From Pseudomonadota bacterium (GTDB lineage Bacteria > Pseudomonadota > Gammaproteobacteria > Burkholderiales > Burkholderiaceae_C), in assembly GCA_023396625.1 (NCBI GenBank), contig JAEWVY010000299.1, positions 1-15,390 of the forward strand: a DNA stretch of 15,390 nucleotides, given 5' to 3'. Below are positions 1 through 6,123 of this stretch, piece after piece; positions within the stretch are counted from its first letter, which is position 1, and every line of letters starts with the position of its first letter. A program made the position numbers and the translations under genes. Under the pieces are notes generated by a model. That model was not told the origin of the DNA, ran no database searches, and saw only the letters and a program-made list of their open reading frames with translations.

Positions 1-825
1 CAGCGCCTTGGTGCTGAATGGTTCGGGAATCAGCACGCGCGGACCGAGGCTGTAGGCTTTGGGAGCCGGCGCCTTGGTGCCGAACATCAGGTCGTCGATG
101 TCTTTCCAGATTTTGGAGTCGCCGCCAAACCCGCCTGGGAATGCCAATGGCTTTGAATCACCGGCAAACCCTACCTTCACCAGCCCGGGTAGGTAGGGCA
201 CGTCCAAACCGAAACCGCCTCGGCGCTGGTTAGGCCGAATGTTGTCCCGCGGCTGGCGGTTGGGGTGTGCCTGCCATCGGATGGCAAAGGCCTTGCCACC
301 TTTAGCGAGCAAAAATTCCGGTAGCCACCGCTCCGACTGACGCATACGCTGCGCCTCGACTTGTTCGACGTAGGTGGTGTTGGACTCGATGGCTCGAGCC
401 ACGCCCGCCAGATCTCCGGTCTGGAGGGCGCTCGCAGCCGCAGCGCGGGCACGTGCGCCATGCTCCTCAAACCATGGCACAAGCGTGTTGAAACTGAAAG
501 CGTATATGTCCTGCCGAGCCCCTTTGCCGTTAAGGACCTCGTAGCGGTAGGTGATGTCACGGCCTTTGGCAGCGGTCACGCTGGTGCGGATTTCGGGTCG
601 TATCTTGTTCGGAACGTCATAGACAACGGTCACGAACCGGTTGGGGTCCGCGTCAGGCCCATATCCATCGAAGTAGGTAATGACGTAGTCACCCGTTGCG
701 GGATCCAGCCTGATGCTTTCACCGTCAATGTACCCGTCGGCGTTGAGCGCCGGGTAGGCGATAGCGAAGGGTGTGGTCAGTGCCATGGCAATGCTCACAA
801 GGCGGCGCGAAGTGGTCTTATTCAT
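1..825 (-). CDS. secreted protein of unknown family (3' end outside window)
   Basis: The minus strand is open from an ATG at 825 to the window edge, 275 codons with no stop, so the gene is partial at its C-terminus. Residues 1-29 look like a signal peptide: a basic start (MNKTTSRR), a hydrophobic stretch (LVSIAMALTTPFAIA) and possible cleavage after AIA or LNA. The protein is therefore probably exported. The rest mixes beta-rich-looking stretches (DGYIDGESIRLDPATGDYVI; RFVTVVYDVPN) with a charged helical part around residues 135-180 (EEHGARARAAAASALQTGDL). I do not recognise a family. A good ribosome site (GGAG, 832-835) lies inside the last codons of the upstream gene, whose TGA directly abuts this ATG, so the two are translationally coupled. 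Codons such as AAA, GTA, TTG and CTT are commoner here than in the rest of the window, which hints at acquired DNA. Confidence 0.8.
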   Translation of the reverse strand, partial: MNKTTSRRLVSIAMALTTPFAIAYPALNADGYIDGESIRLDPATGDYVITYFDGYGPDADPNRFVTVVYDVPNKIRPEIRTSVTAAKGRDITYRYEVLNGKGARQDIYAFSFNTLVPWFEEHGARARAAAASALQTGDLAGVARAIESNTTYVEQVEAQRMRQSERWLPEFLLAKGGKAFAIRWQAHPNRQPRDNIRPNQRRGGFGLDVPYLPGLVKVGFAGDSKPLAFPGGFGGDSKIWKDIDDLMFGTKAPAPKAYSLGPRVLIPEPFSTKAL

Positions 826-1303
826 TCAGCGCTCCAGACGCAAGTGGAAATGCTCATTTGTTGTTCCGGGAAACTCCCAGAGAGCCTGCGTTGATTCGAT
901 CCACAAGTCCTCCGGGATGCCTGACGTTTCCATTTCCCGTTTCCACAGCCACTTGAAAACCGCATCTCGAATGTCGCGAGGAACCGCGCCTTCAGCACCG
1001 TTCGCCTGGATGTCGATGTGGGTCCCCACTCGATGTTCGGCGTGGCTCTTGGGATTCTGTCCCCACTCTCCAAAAATATCGAACTTCCCACCCCAGACCA
1101 CGCTCCCATCGTTGAGCGTCATGCGTGGTGCGCTCGGCCAGATACGCCTGTATTGACCTGCGATCGTGTGCCGCAAGGTGAAGAGGTCCACGAGATTCGG
1201 CACCCTCACACGCACTTCCCGATTGACCGGGCTGTTGCCACAGTCGGCGCGGGTCGCAGTCACCGTGTGTAAGGCCAGCGACCTCCGGTGCCTGGAATCT
1301 CAC
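826..1303 (-). pseudogene. C-terminal remnant of a LAS/MepA-like zinc peptidase protein, frameshifted
   Basis: The intact frame from GTG 1263 to TGA 826 encodes 145 residues. It contains WGGKFDIFGEW, then SHAEHRVGTHIDIQANG, and ends with NEHFHLRLER. The H-x6-D pair and the C-terminal H-x-H-x-R are the zinc-ligand layout of LAS metallopeptidases (MepA/M15 type), which cut peptidoglycan peptides. From memory, this domain sits at the C-terminus of larger proteins, after an Ig-like region ending in an 'APEVAG-HTVTATC-D-C-NSP' type sequence. Here that join is split: FQAPEVAGL reads in the frame starting at GTG 1303, while HTVTATRADCGNSP reads in the other. Dropping one C near 1280 would rejoin them. 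The upstream frame meets TAA at 1337, and there is no signal peptide. I infer a 5'-truncated, frameshifted remnant; a short functional version starting at 1263 is less likely. The stop abuts the start of the next gene downstream (825). Confidence 0.6.
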
Positions 1304-1434
1304 CTTGAGAAACGATGGAGGCGGCCGATGCCGCTTTTATGCTATCGATTCGGTCGGTATCGGCAAATCCAGCACCAAAGGCCATCGGTCTTGCGCGCAT
1401 GGAACGGAATCACCCCGCGCAGCCGCCACAATGC

Positions 1435-1896
1435 TCAGTGCGCCGCCGGGACCGGTGCGTCGTCTTCGGGCCAGTCCCGGATGTACGCCTTGAGCATGCG
1501 GTTCTCGAAGTTCTGGCTTTCGACCACGGCGCGCGCCACATCGTAGAAGCTGATGACCCCCATGAGCATGCCGTCGTTCATCACCGGCATGTACCGGGTA
1601 TGTTTCTCCAGCATCAGCGGCCGGACCTGGTCGAGTTCGGTTTCCGACGTGCAACTCATCGGATGATCGTCCATCACCGAGCGCACCGTCCTGCTGCCGA
1701 CCGTGCCGCCGCTCTTCGCCAGCGTGTGGATCACCTCGCGAAAGGTCAGCATCCCGACGAGTTCGCCGTGCTCCATCACGGCCAGTGAACCAATGTCGAA
1801 TTGCGCCATGGTCTCCACGGCACGGGCCAGGGTTTCGTCGGGTGTGACCGTGTAGAGCGTGCCGCCCTTGACCCGCAGGATGTCGCTGACTTTCAT
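1435..1896 (-). CDS. tandem CBS-domain protein
   Basis: This 153-residue soluble protein is little more than two CBS modules: about residues 8-60 (TLYTVTPDETLARAVETM, IGSLAVMEHGELVGMLTFRE) and 73-127 (TRYMPVMNDGMLMGVISFYD). CBS pairs form a Bateman module that typically binds adenosyl compounds such as AMP, ATP or SAM, and stand-alone versions act as energy or ligand sensors; the ligand here cannot be read from the sequence. I chose ATG 1896 (MKVSDIL) because GGAG lies 6 bases upstream; the frame is open further upstream but with no better site and through the intergenic promoter region. It is divergent from metY with 118 bp between starts, so the two may share control. Confidence 0.9.
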   Translation of the reverse strand: MKVSDILRVKGGTLYTVTPDETLARAVETMAQFDIGSLAVMEHGELVGMLTFREVIHTLAKSGGTVGSRTVRSVMDDHPMSCTSETELDQVRPLMLEKHTRYMPVMNDGMLMGVISFYDVARAVVESQNFENRMLKAYIRDWPEDDAPVPAAH

Positions 1897-1936
1897 GATG
1901 GTCTCCGTTGTCGCCGACGTGGCGTTTTCGGAAAAC

Positions 1937-1942
1937 AATATA
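1937..1942 (-). promoter_or_regulatory. candidate -10 box for the CBS gene
   Basis: On the minus strand 1937-1942 reads TATATT, close to the sigma70 consensus, and would give a leader of about 35 bases before ATG 1896. A -35 element is only weakly represented (TGTTTT, 17 bases upstream). The surrounding 1921-1965 stretch is locally AT-rich, as expected for a promoter region in this GC-rich genome. Confidence 0.35.
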
Positions 1943-1967
1943 GCCCACAATCGAGGCGAAAAACAGC

Positions 1968-1989
1968 GGGTGAACATCCCGGTTCACCC
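1968..1989. promoter_or_regulatory. perfect 8-bp inverted repeat between CBS gene and metY
   Basis: The arms GGGTGAAC (1968-1975) and GTTCACCC (1982-1989) are perfectly complementary around a 6-base centre. The element lies 15 bp before the metY ribosome site and upstream of the candidate CBS promoter. It could be an operator for a dimeric regulator or an RNA hairpin in the metY leader. No strong T-run follows, so a terminator is less likely. Confidence 0.5.
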
Positions 1990-2014
1990 CTTTCGTCCTG
2001 ATCTGGAGACCCGC

Positions 2015-3325
2015 ATGCCCGGCTATTCCGACCCTGGCTTCGACACCCTCGCGCTGCACGCCGGCGCCGCGCCCGACCCGGCCACCGGCGCGCGCGCCGT
2101 GCCCATCCATCTGACCACCTCGTTCGTCTTCGAGTCCTCCGACCATGCCGCGGCGCTGTTCAACCTCGAACGCGCCGGCCACGTCTACAGCCGCATCAGC
2201 AACCCAACCAATGCGGTGCTGGAGCAACGCGTCAGCGCGCTGGAGGCAGGTATCGGGGCCATCACCACCGCCAGCGGCCAGGCCGCGCTGCACCTGGCCA
2301 TCGCCACGCTCATGGGTGCGGGTTCCCACATCGTGGCGTCCACCGCGCTCTACGGCGGATCACAGAACCTGCTGCACTACACGCTCCGGCGCTTCGGCAT
2401 CGAAACGACCTTCGTGCGGCCGGGCGACATCGATGGCTGGCGCGCCGCCATCCGACCCGACACGCGGCTGCTGTTCGGCGAAACCGTGGGCAATCCCGGG
2501 CTCGACGTGCTGGACATCCCCACCCTTTCCCAGATCGCCCACGACGCGGGTGTGCCCCTGCTGGTGGATTCCACGCTGACGACCCCCTACCTCATCAAGC
2601 CCCTGGAGCTCGGCGCCGACCTCGTCTATCACTCGGCCACGAAATTCCTCTCCGGGCATGGCACGGTGGTCGGCGGCATCGTGGTCGATGGCGGCGGCTT
2701 CGACTGGGACCGATCCGGCAAGTTCCCCGGGCTGACGCAGCCCTACGATGGATTCCACGACATGGTTTTCAGCGAGGAGAGCACCGTGGGCGCCTTCCTG
2801 CTGCGCGCGCGGCGTGAGGGCCTGCGCGATTTTGGCGCCTGCATGAGCCCGCACACCGCGTGGCTGATCCTGCAGGGCATCGAGACGTTGCCGCTGCGCA
2901 TGGAGCGGCACATGGCGAACACGGAGAAGATCGTCGGCTTTCTCGCCAGCCAATCCCTCGTCAGCCGCATCGGCCACCCGCTGCTGGAAAGCCACCCCAG
3001 CCATGCGCTGGCAAACAAGCTGCTGCGCCACGGCGCAAGAGGTGCGGGGTCGGTGTTCAGCTTCGACATCCGGGGCACCCGCGCGCAGGGACGCGCCTTC
3101 ATCGAGGCTTTGAGAATTTTCAGTCATCTGGCCAACGTCGGCGACTGCCGCTCGCTGGTCATCCACCCGGCCAGCACCACACACTTCCGCATGAGCGACG
3201 AGGCGCTCGCCGCGGCGGGCATCGGCGCCGGCACCATCCGTCTGTCCATTGGCCTGGAAGACCCGGACGATCTGATCGACGATCTCAAGCGGGCGCTGAA
3301 AGCCGCGGAAAAGGCAGGAGCCTGA
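2015..3325 (+). CDS. metY: O-acetylhomoserine aminocarboxypropyltransferase (homoserine sulfhydrylase)
   Basis: This 436-residue PLP enzyme belongs to the Cys/Met metabolism family. It would make homocysteine from an activated homoserine and sulfide in the cytoplasm, for methionine synthesis. The PLP lysine is K210 in HSATKFLSGHG. Other family marks are YSRISNPT (58-65), which contacts phosphate, and TASGQAAL (85-92). Length and the insertion after the lysine (GGGFDWDRSGKFPGLTQP) fit the MetY (O-acetylhomoserine) subgroup better than the shorter MetZ/MetB enzymes, but acyl-donor choice is not proven by sequence. I chose ATG 2015, with GGAG at 2004-2007; the frame is open upstream but runs through the promoter region. 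An alpha/beta hydrolase follows 2 bases after its stop, so they are co-transcribed. Confidence 0.92.
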   Translation: MPGYSDPGFDTLALHAGAAPDPATGARAVPIHLTTSFVFESSDHAAALFNLERAGHVYSRISNPTNAVLEQRVSALEAGIGAITTASGQAALHLAIATLMGAGSHIVASTALYGGSQNLLHYTLRRFGIETTFVRPGDIDGWRAAIRPDTRLLFGETVGNPGLDVLDIPTLSQIAHDAGVPLLVDSTLTTPYLIKPLELGADLVYHSATKFLSGHGTVVGGIVVDGGGFDWDRSGKFPGLTQPYDGFHDMVFSEESTVGAFLLRARREGLRDFGACMSPHTAWLILQGIETLPLRMERHMANTEKIVGFLASQSLVSRIGHPLLESHPSHALANKLLRHGARGAGSVFSFDIRGTRAQGRAFIEALRIFSHLANVGDCRSLVIHPASTTHFRMSDEALAAAGIGAGTIRLSIGLEDPDDLIDDLKRALKAAEKAGA

Positions 3326-3327
3326 CC

Positions 3328-4134
3328 ATGGAACTTCATGTCGACGGCGCAAAAACCTACTGTTACACGGGTGGCAAGGCTTTCGACGCCGCGAAACCCA
3401 CCGTGATCTTCATCCATGGCGTGCTCAACGACCACAGCGTGTGGATTCTGCAGACCCGCTACCTGGCCCACCATGGCTGGAACGTGCTGGCGGTGGATCT
3501 GCCAGGCCATGGGCGCAGCGAGGGGGAAGCGCCCGCGTCGGTCGAGGCCGGGGCGGACTTCGTCCTGGCGCTGATGGACGCGGCCGCCGTGCCTCGGGCC
3601 GCCCTCGTGGGCCACAGCTGGGGTTCGCTGATCGCCCTGGAAGCCACCGCGCGGAGGCCGGAACGCGTGAGCCAGCTCGTGATGGTGGGAACGGCCTTCC
3701 CGATGCGGGTGTCCCCCGCCCTGCTCGAGTCGTCGATCAGCGCGCCGGACCGGGCCATTGCCATGGTCAACACGTTCAGCCACTCGACGCTGGCGCCGCC
3801 CCCTTCGGCGCTGGGGCCTGGCACCTGGTTGTATGGCGGCTCCCGCGCGTTGATGAAGCGGATTCTGGCGAGCAACCCCAAGGTGAACGTCTTCCACCGC
3901 GGCTTCAAGGCCTGCGACGACTACCGCGGCGGCGAAGCCGCGATGGAAAAGGTGCGCTGCCCGGTGCTGTTCGTCCTGGGCCGCAAGGACGCGATGACGC
4001 CGCCCCAGGCCGCAGCATCCCTGCAGCGAAAGGCCGACAACAGCCGCACCGTCGTTCTCGACGCCGGCCACTCACTGATGACCGAGGCCCCCGACGGGGT
4101 GCTCGATGCCATCAAGGGAGCACTTTCGGTGTGA
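3328..4134 (+). CDS. alpha/beta-fold hydrolase
   Basis: The product is 268 residues with the full alpha/beta hydrolase layout: oxyanion-region HG (FIHGVLNDHSVW, 28-39), DLPGHGRS (57-64), nucleophile S97 in GHSWGS, acid D221 in LGRKDAMTPP and H248 in DAGHSLMTEAP. There is no signal peptide, so it is cytoplasmic. The substrate is unknown; such enzymes cleave esters, lactones or C-C bonds. It starts 2 bases after the metY stop, with AGGAG at 3316-3320 inside the last metY codons, so it is an operon partner. One possibility is a homoserine O-acyltransferase-like role next to metY, but it lacks the length and the lid typical of MetX and I do not claim it. It converges with the VOC gene, leaving 55 bp without a clear terminator. 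Confidence 0.9.
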   Translation: MELHVDGAKTYCYTGGKAFDAAKPTVIFIHGVLNDHSVWILQTRYLAHHGWNVLAVDLPGHGRSEGEAPASVEAGADFVLALMDAAAVPRAALVGHSWGSLIALEATARRPERVSQLVMVGTAFPMRVSPALLESSISAPDRAIAMVNTFSHSTLAPPPSALGPGTWLYGGSRALMKRILASNPKVNVFHRGFKACDDYRGGEAAMEKVRCPVLFVLGRKDAMTPPQAAASLQRKADNSRTVVLDAGHSLMTEAPDGVLDAIKGALSV

Positions 4135-4189
4135 AACCGCCTGGACGCGCCCTGCCCAGCGCAGGCCACGCCTGCCTTCGCGGCCCGGA

Positions 4190-4552
4190 CTACGCGGGCT
4201 GGTGGCAGACGGCTTCGATGTTGTGCCCGTCCGGATCGAGCACGAAAGCGCCGTAGTAATGGGGATGGTAGTGGGGGCGCAGGCCGGGCGCCCCGTTGTC
4301 CCGCCCGCCGGCGGCGAGCGCAGCCCGGTGAAACGCGTCCACGCCGGCGCGGTCTGCGCTGACCAGCGCGACATGCACCGCCGAGCCGGCGTCGCCGGGC
4401 TGAATCCAGAAATCGGGTTTCCCCGGGCGGCCGAAACCCGCGTGGGACGCCACTTCCATCAACAATGTGTAGCCCAGCGGGGCGAGCGCCGCGGCGTAGA
4501 AGCGTTTGCTTCTGTCGTAGTCCGAAACACGAATGCCCACATGATCGATCAT
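4190..4552 (-). CDS. VOC/glyoxalase-superfamily protein
   Basis: This 120-residue single vicinal-oxygen-chelate protein begins MIDHVGIRVSDYDRSKRFY, the usual first beta-alpha unit, and ends with FVLDPDGHNIEAVCH, the usual last unit. The likely metal ligands H4, H60 and E113 are all present, so a metal-dependent lyase, isomerase or dioxygenase-like activity is possible. The reaction cannot be named; many of these small proteins are annotated only as glyoxalase/bleomycin-resistance family. ATG 4552 is preceded by a strong GGAGGA six bases upstream. The gene is divergent from the P450 gene (135 bp between starts), which may mean shared control, and converges with the hydrolase. Confidence 0.88.
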   Translation of the reverse strand: MIDHVGIRVSDYDRSKRFYAAALAPLGYTLLMEVASHAGFGRPGKPDFWIQPGDAGSAVHVALVSADRAGVDAFHRAALAAGGRDNGAPGLRPHYHPHYYGAFVLDPDGHNIEAVCHQPA

Positions 4553-4676
4553 CGGAAGTCCTCCCTGTCGCGCAACCGCCGTCGCTGCACGATCGCAGCC
4601 GACCTTGCCCCGAAAGTCTACCTGTTTGCTCCGGCCAAGGCACTCGCGCCCATCGCCCCAGAGGGCACCTGCGTTG

Positions 4677-4682
4677 TATAAA
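4677..4682 (+). promoter_or_regulatory. TATAAA box just upstream of the P450 start
   Basis: TATAAA ends 5 bases before ATG 4688. If it is a -10 box, transcription would begin at or next to the A of the ATG, giving a leaderless mRNA, or the next in-frame ATG (4718) would be the real start. No convincing -35 element and no ribosome site are visible. Confidence 0.3.
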
Positions 4683-4687
4683 CCCGC

Positions 4688-6001
4688 ATGCACTGCGAAT
4701 TCACCATCACGCCGCCCATGAGCGCGCGGCGTGCGCGAGAGATCGCGGCCACGTTCGACCTGCGCGCGCTGCCTGGCGATTTCCTCGCCAATCCCTACCC
4801 GGTCTACGCCGCGCTGCGCGAGGCGCAGCCGGTGCGGCGCATGCCCGACGGCAGCGTCTTCCTCACGCGCCATGCCGACCTGGTCGCGGTCTACCGCGAC
4901 GCACAGACCTTCAGCTCCAGCAAGGAGGTCGAGTTTTCCCCCAAATACAACCATTCCCCCTACGGGGGCGAGGCCGGGCCCGCGCCGCTCTACACGCATC
5001 ACACCATGAGCCTGGTGTTCAGCGACCCGCCGAGGCACACACGCGTGCGGCGGCTCATCATGGGCGCCCTCACGCGGCGCGCCATCGCCGGCATGGAGGC
5101 CGGCCTCGTGGCCCTGGTGGATGGCCTGCTCGATGCCATCGAAGCGCGTGGCGGCGGCGACCTGATCGAGGATTTCGCCTCGGCCATTCCGGTGGAAATC
5201 ATCGGCAACCTGCTGGACGTGCCCCATGCCGATCGTGGACCGCTGCGGGGCTGGTCGCTGGCCATCCTCGGCGCGCTGGAACCTGTGCTCACGCCCGCAC
5301 AGGAAGCCCTGGGCAACCAGAGCGTGCGGGAAATGCTGGACTATCTGCAGGGGCTGGTGAACGAACGCCGCAAACGCCCGGGCGACCCCGAGCGCGACGT
5401 GCTGACACGCCTGATCCTGGGGGAGGAAGGCGGTGAAAAGCTCGACGAGATGGAGTTGCTGCAGAACTGCATCTTCCTCCTCAACGCAGGCCACGAGACC
5501 ACCACCAACCTGATCGGCAACGGCCTGCTGGCCCTGCTGGAGCATCCGCAGGCCCGCGAAGGCCTGCTGTGCGACCTTCACCGGCACCGGACGGACGCGC
5601 AGGCCACCGAACAGGTGCTCACCCTGGCGGTGGACGAATTCCTGCGTTTCGAATCGTCGAACCAGCTGGGCAACCGGCGCGCCATCCAGGCCAGCCACGT
5701 CGGCGGCGTGCCCCTGGAAGCCGGCGCGTTGCTCACCCTGTGCATCGGCGCCGCCAACCGCGACCCGGCCTTGTTCGACCAACCCGAAACGCTGGACCTT
5801 CGGCGCGACGCCCACCGGCACCTGGCGTTCGGTTTCGGCGTGCATCAATGCGCCGGCCTGAGCCTGGCACGGCTGGAAGGGCGCATCGCCATTGGCCGCT
5901 TCCTCACACGGTTCCCTGACTACCGGCTCACGCAGGCCCCGTTGCGCGGAGGCCGGGCCAGGTTCCGCGGTTTCCTGCGCGCGCCATTCGCCATACGCTG
6001 A
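4688..6001 (+). CDS. cytochrome P450
   Basis: This soluble bacterial class P450 of 437 residues has all signature motifs: the I-helix oxygen-activation motif AGHETT (267-272), the K-helix E317-x-x-R320 (EFLR) and the heme loop FGFGVHQCAG with axial cysteine C388. FSDPPRHTRVRRL (111-123) is the C-helix region found in CYP107/CYP109-like bacterial enzymes. It would hydroxylate or otherwise oxidise a small hydrophobic substrate with electrons from ferredoxin/ferredoxin reductase; no redox partner is encoded nearby and the substrate is unknown. The start is uncertain: ATG 4688 has no ribosome site, and ATG 4718 (MSARRAREIAATF) is a reasonable alternative. The stop codon lies inside a large hairpin shared with the convergent yihY-like gene. 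Confidence 0.93.
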   Translation: MHCEFTITPPMSARRAREIAATFDLRALPGDFLANPYPVYAALREAQPVRRMPDGSVFLTRHADLVAVYRDAQTFSSSKEVEFSPKYNHSPYGGEAGPAPLYTHHTMSLVFSDPPRHTRVRRLIMGALTRRAIAGMEAGLVALVDGLLDAIEARGGGDLIEDFASAIPVEIIGNLLDVPHADRGPLRGWSLAILGALEPVLTPAQEALGNQSVREMLDYLQGLVNERRKRPGDPERDVLTRLILGEEGGEKLDEMELLQNCIFLLNAGHETTTNLIGNGLLALLEHPQAREGLLCDLHRHRTDAQATEQVLTLAVDEFLRFESSNQLGNRRAIQASHVGGVPLEAGALLTLCIGAANRDPALFDQPETLDLRRDAHRHLAFGFGVHQCAGLSLARLEGRIAIGRFLTRFPDYRLTQAPLRGGRARFRGFLRAPFAIR

Positions 6002-6069
6002 CGGTGCGCCGCGCGTGCGGCCAGCGGCACCTCCGTCAGCCACATCCCATGGCGAATAGTCATTTTTTT
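5986..6069 (+). terminator. large imperfect hairpin plus T-run after the P450 gene
   Basis: Two nested perfect inverted repeats occur here: outer arms ATTCGCCAT (5986-5994) and ATGGCGAAT (6049-6057), and inner arms GCTGACGG (5997-6004) and CCGTCAGC (6033-6040). Further imperfect pairing lies inside (TGC-GCCGC against GCGGCAC). A run of seven T follows at 6063-6069 after a 5-base gap. The P450 stop codon sits in the first arms. It probably ends P450 transcription and may also hinder transcripts from the convergent gene. The gap before the T-run makes it non-classical. Confidence 0.55.
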
Positions 6070-6123
6070 ATAGCATACTTGCGCCATTTGACGCTGGAAA
6101 ACCGGCGTTTTTCCTAAAATTTT
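6068..6123 (+). repeat. interspersed repeat, copy 1
   Basis: The core 6070-6101 matches 12118-12149 at 26 of 32 positions without gaps, including GCCATTTGACGCTGGAAAA against GCCATTCGACGCTGGAAAA (18 of 19). The tails (to about 6123) share a looser pattern ending in AAATTTTC/AAATTC. It is AT-richer than its surroundings. Short repeats starting with (TTTG)ATAGC and ending near CTTGAAATTC are, from memory, common in Comamonadaceae intergenic regions. This copy overlaps the 3' end of the yihY-like gene. Confidence 0.7.

Noticed and set aside
361..894. Plus-strand open frame opposite the left-end secreted protein gene
   Set aside because: The minus strand has an uninterrupted 275-codon frame with a signal peptide and coupled ribosome site; the plus frame has neither.
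1321..1339. Hairpin GCGGC-CGAT-GCCGC followed by TTTTAT, terminator-like on the plus strand
   Set aside because: No plus-strand gene ends here, the stem is only 5 bp, and the site lies within the candidate degenerate repeat.
1936..1962. ATAGCCCACAAT near the CBS/metY promoters as another repeat copy
   Set aside because: Beyond ATAGC and a few bases the match to the repeat falls to chance level; it is better explained as promoter DNA.
4135..4189. Possible bidirectional terminator between the hydrolase and VOC genes
   Set aside because: Only a weak CCTGC/GCAGG 5-bp stem is present, with no T-run on either strand.
4190..6043. Long open frame on the minus strand opposite the P450 gene, continuing into the VOC gene
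   Set aside because: Only its last 120 codons (VOC gene, from 4552) have family motifs and a ribosome site. The rest is low-complexity translation opposite the P450 and arises from GC-rich codon bias.
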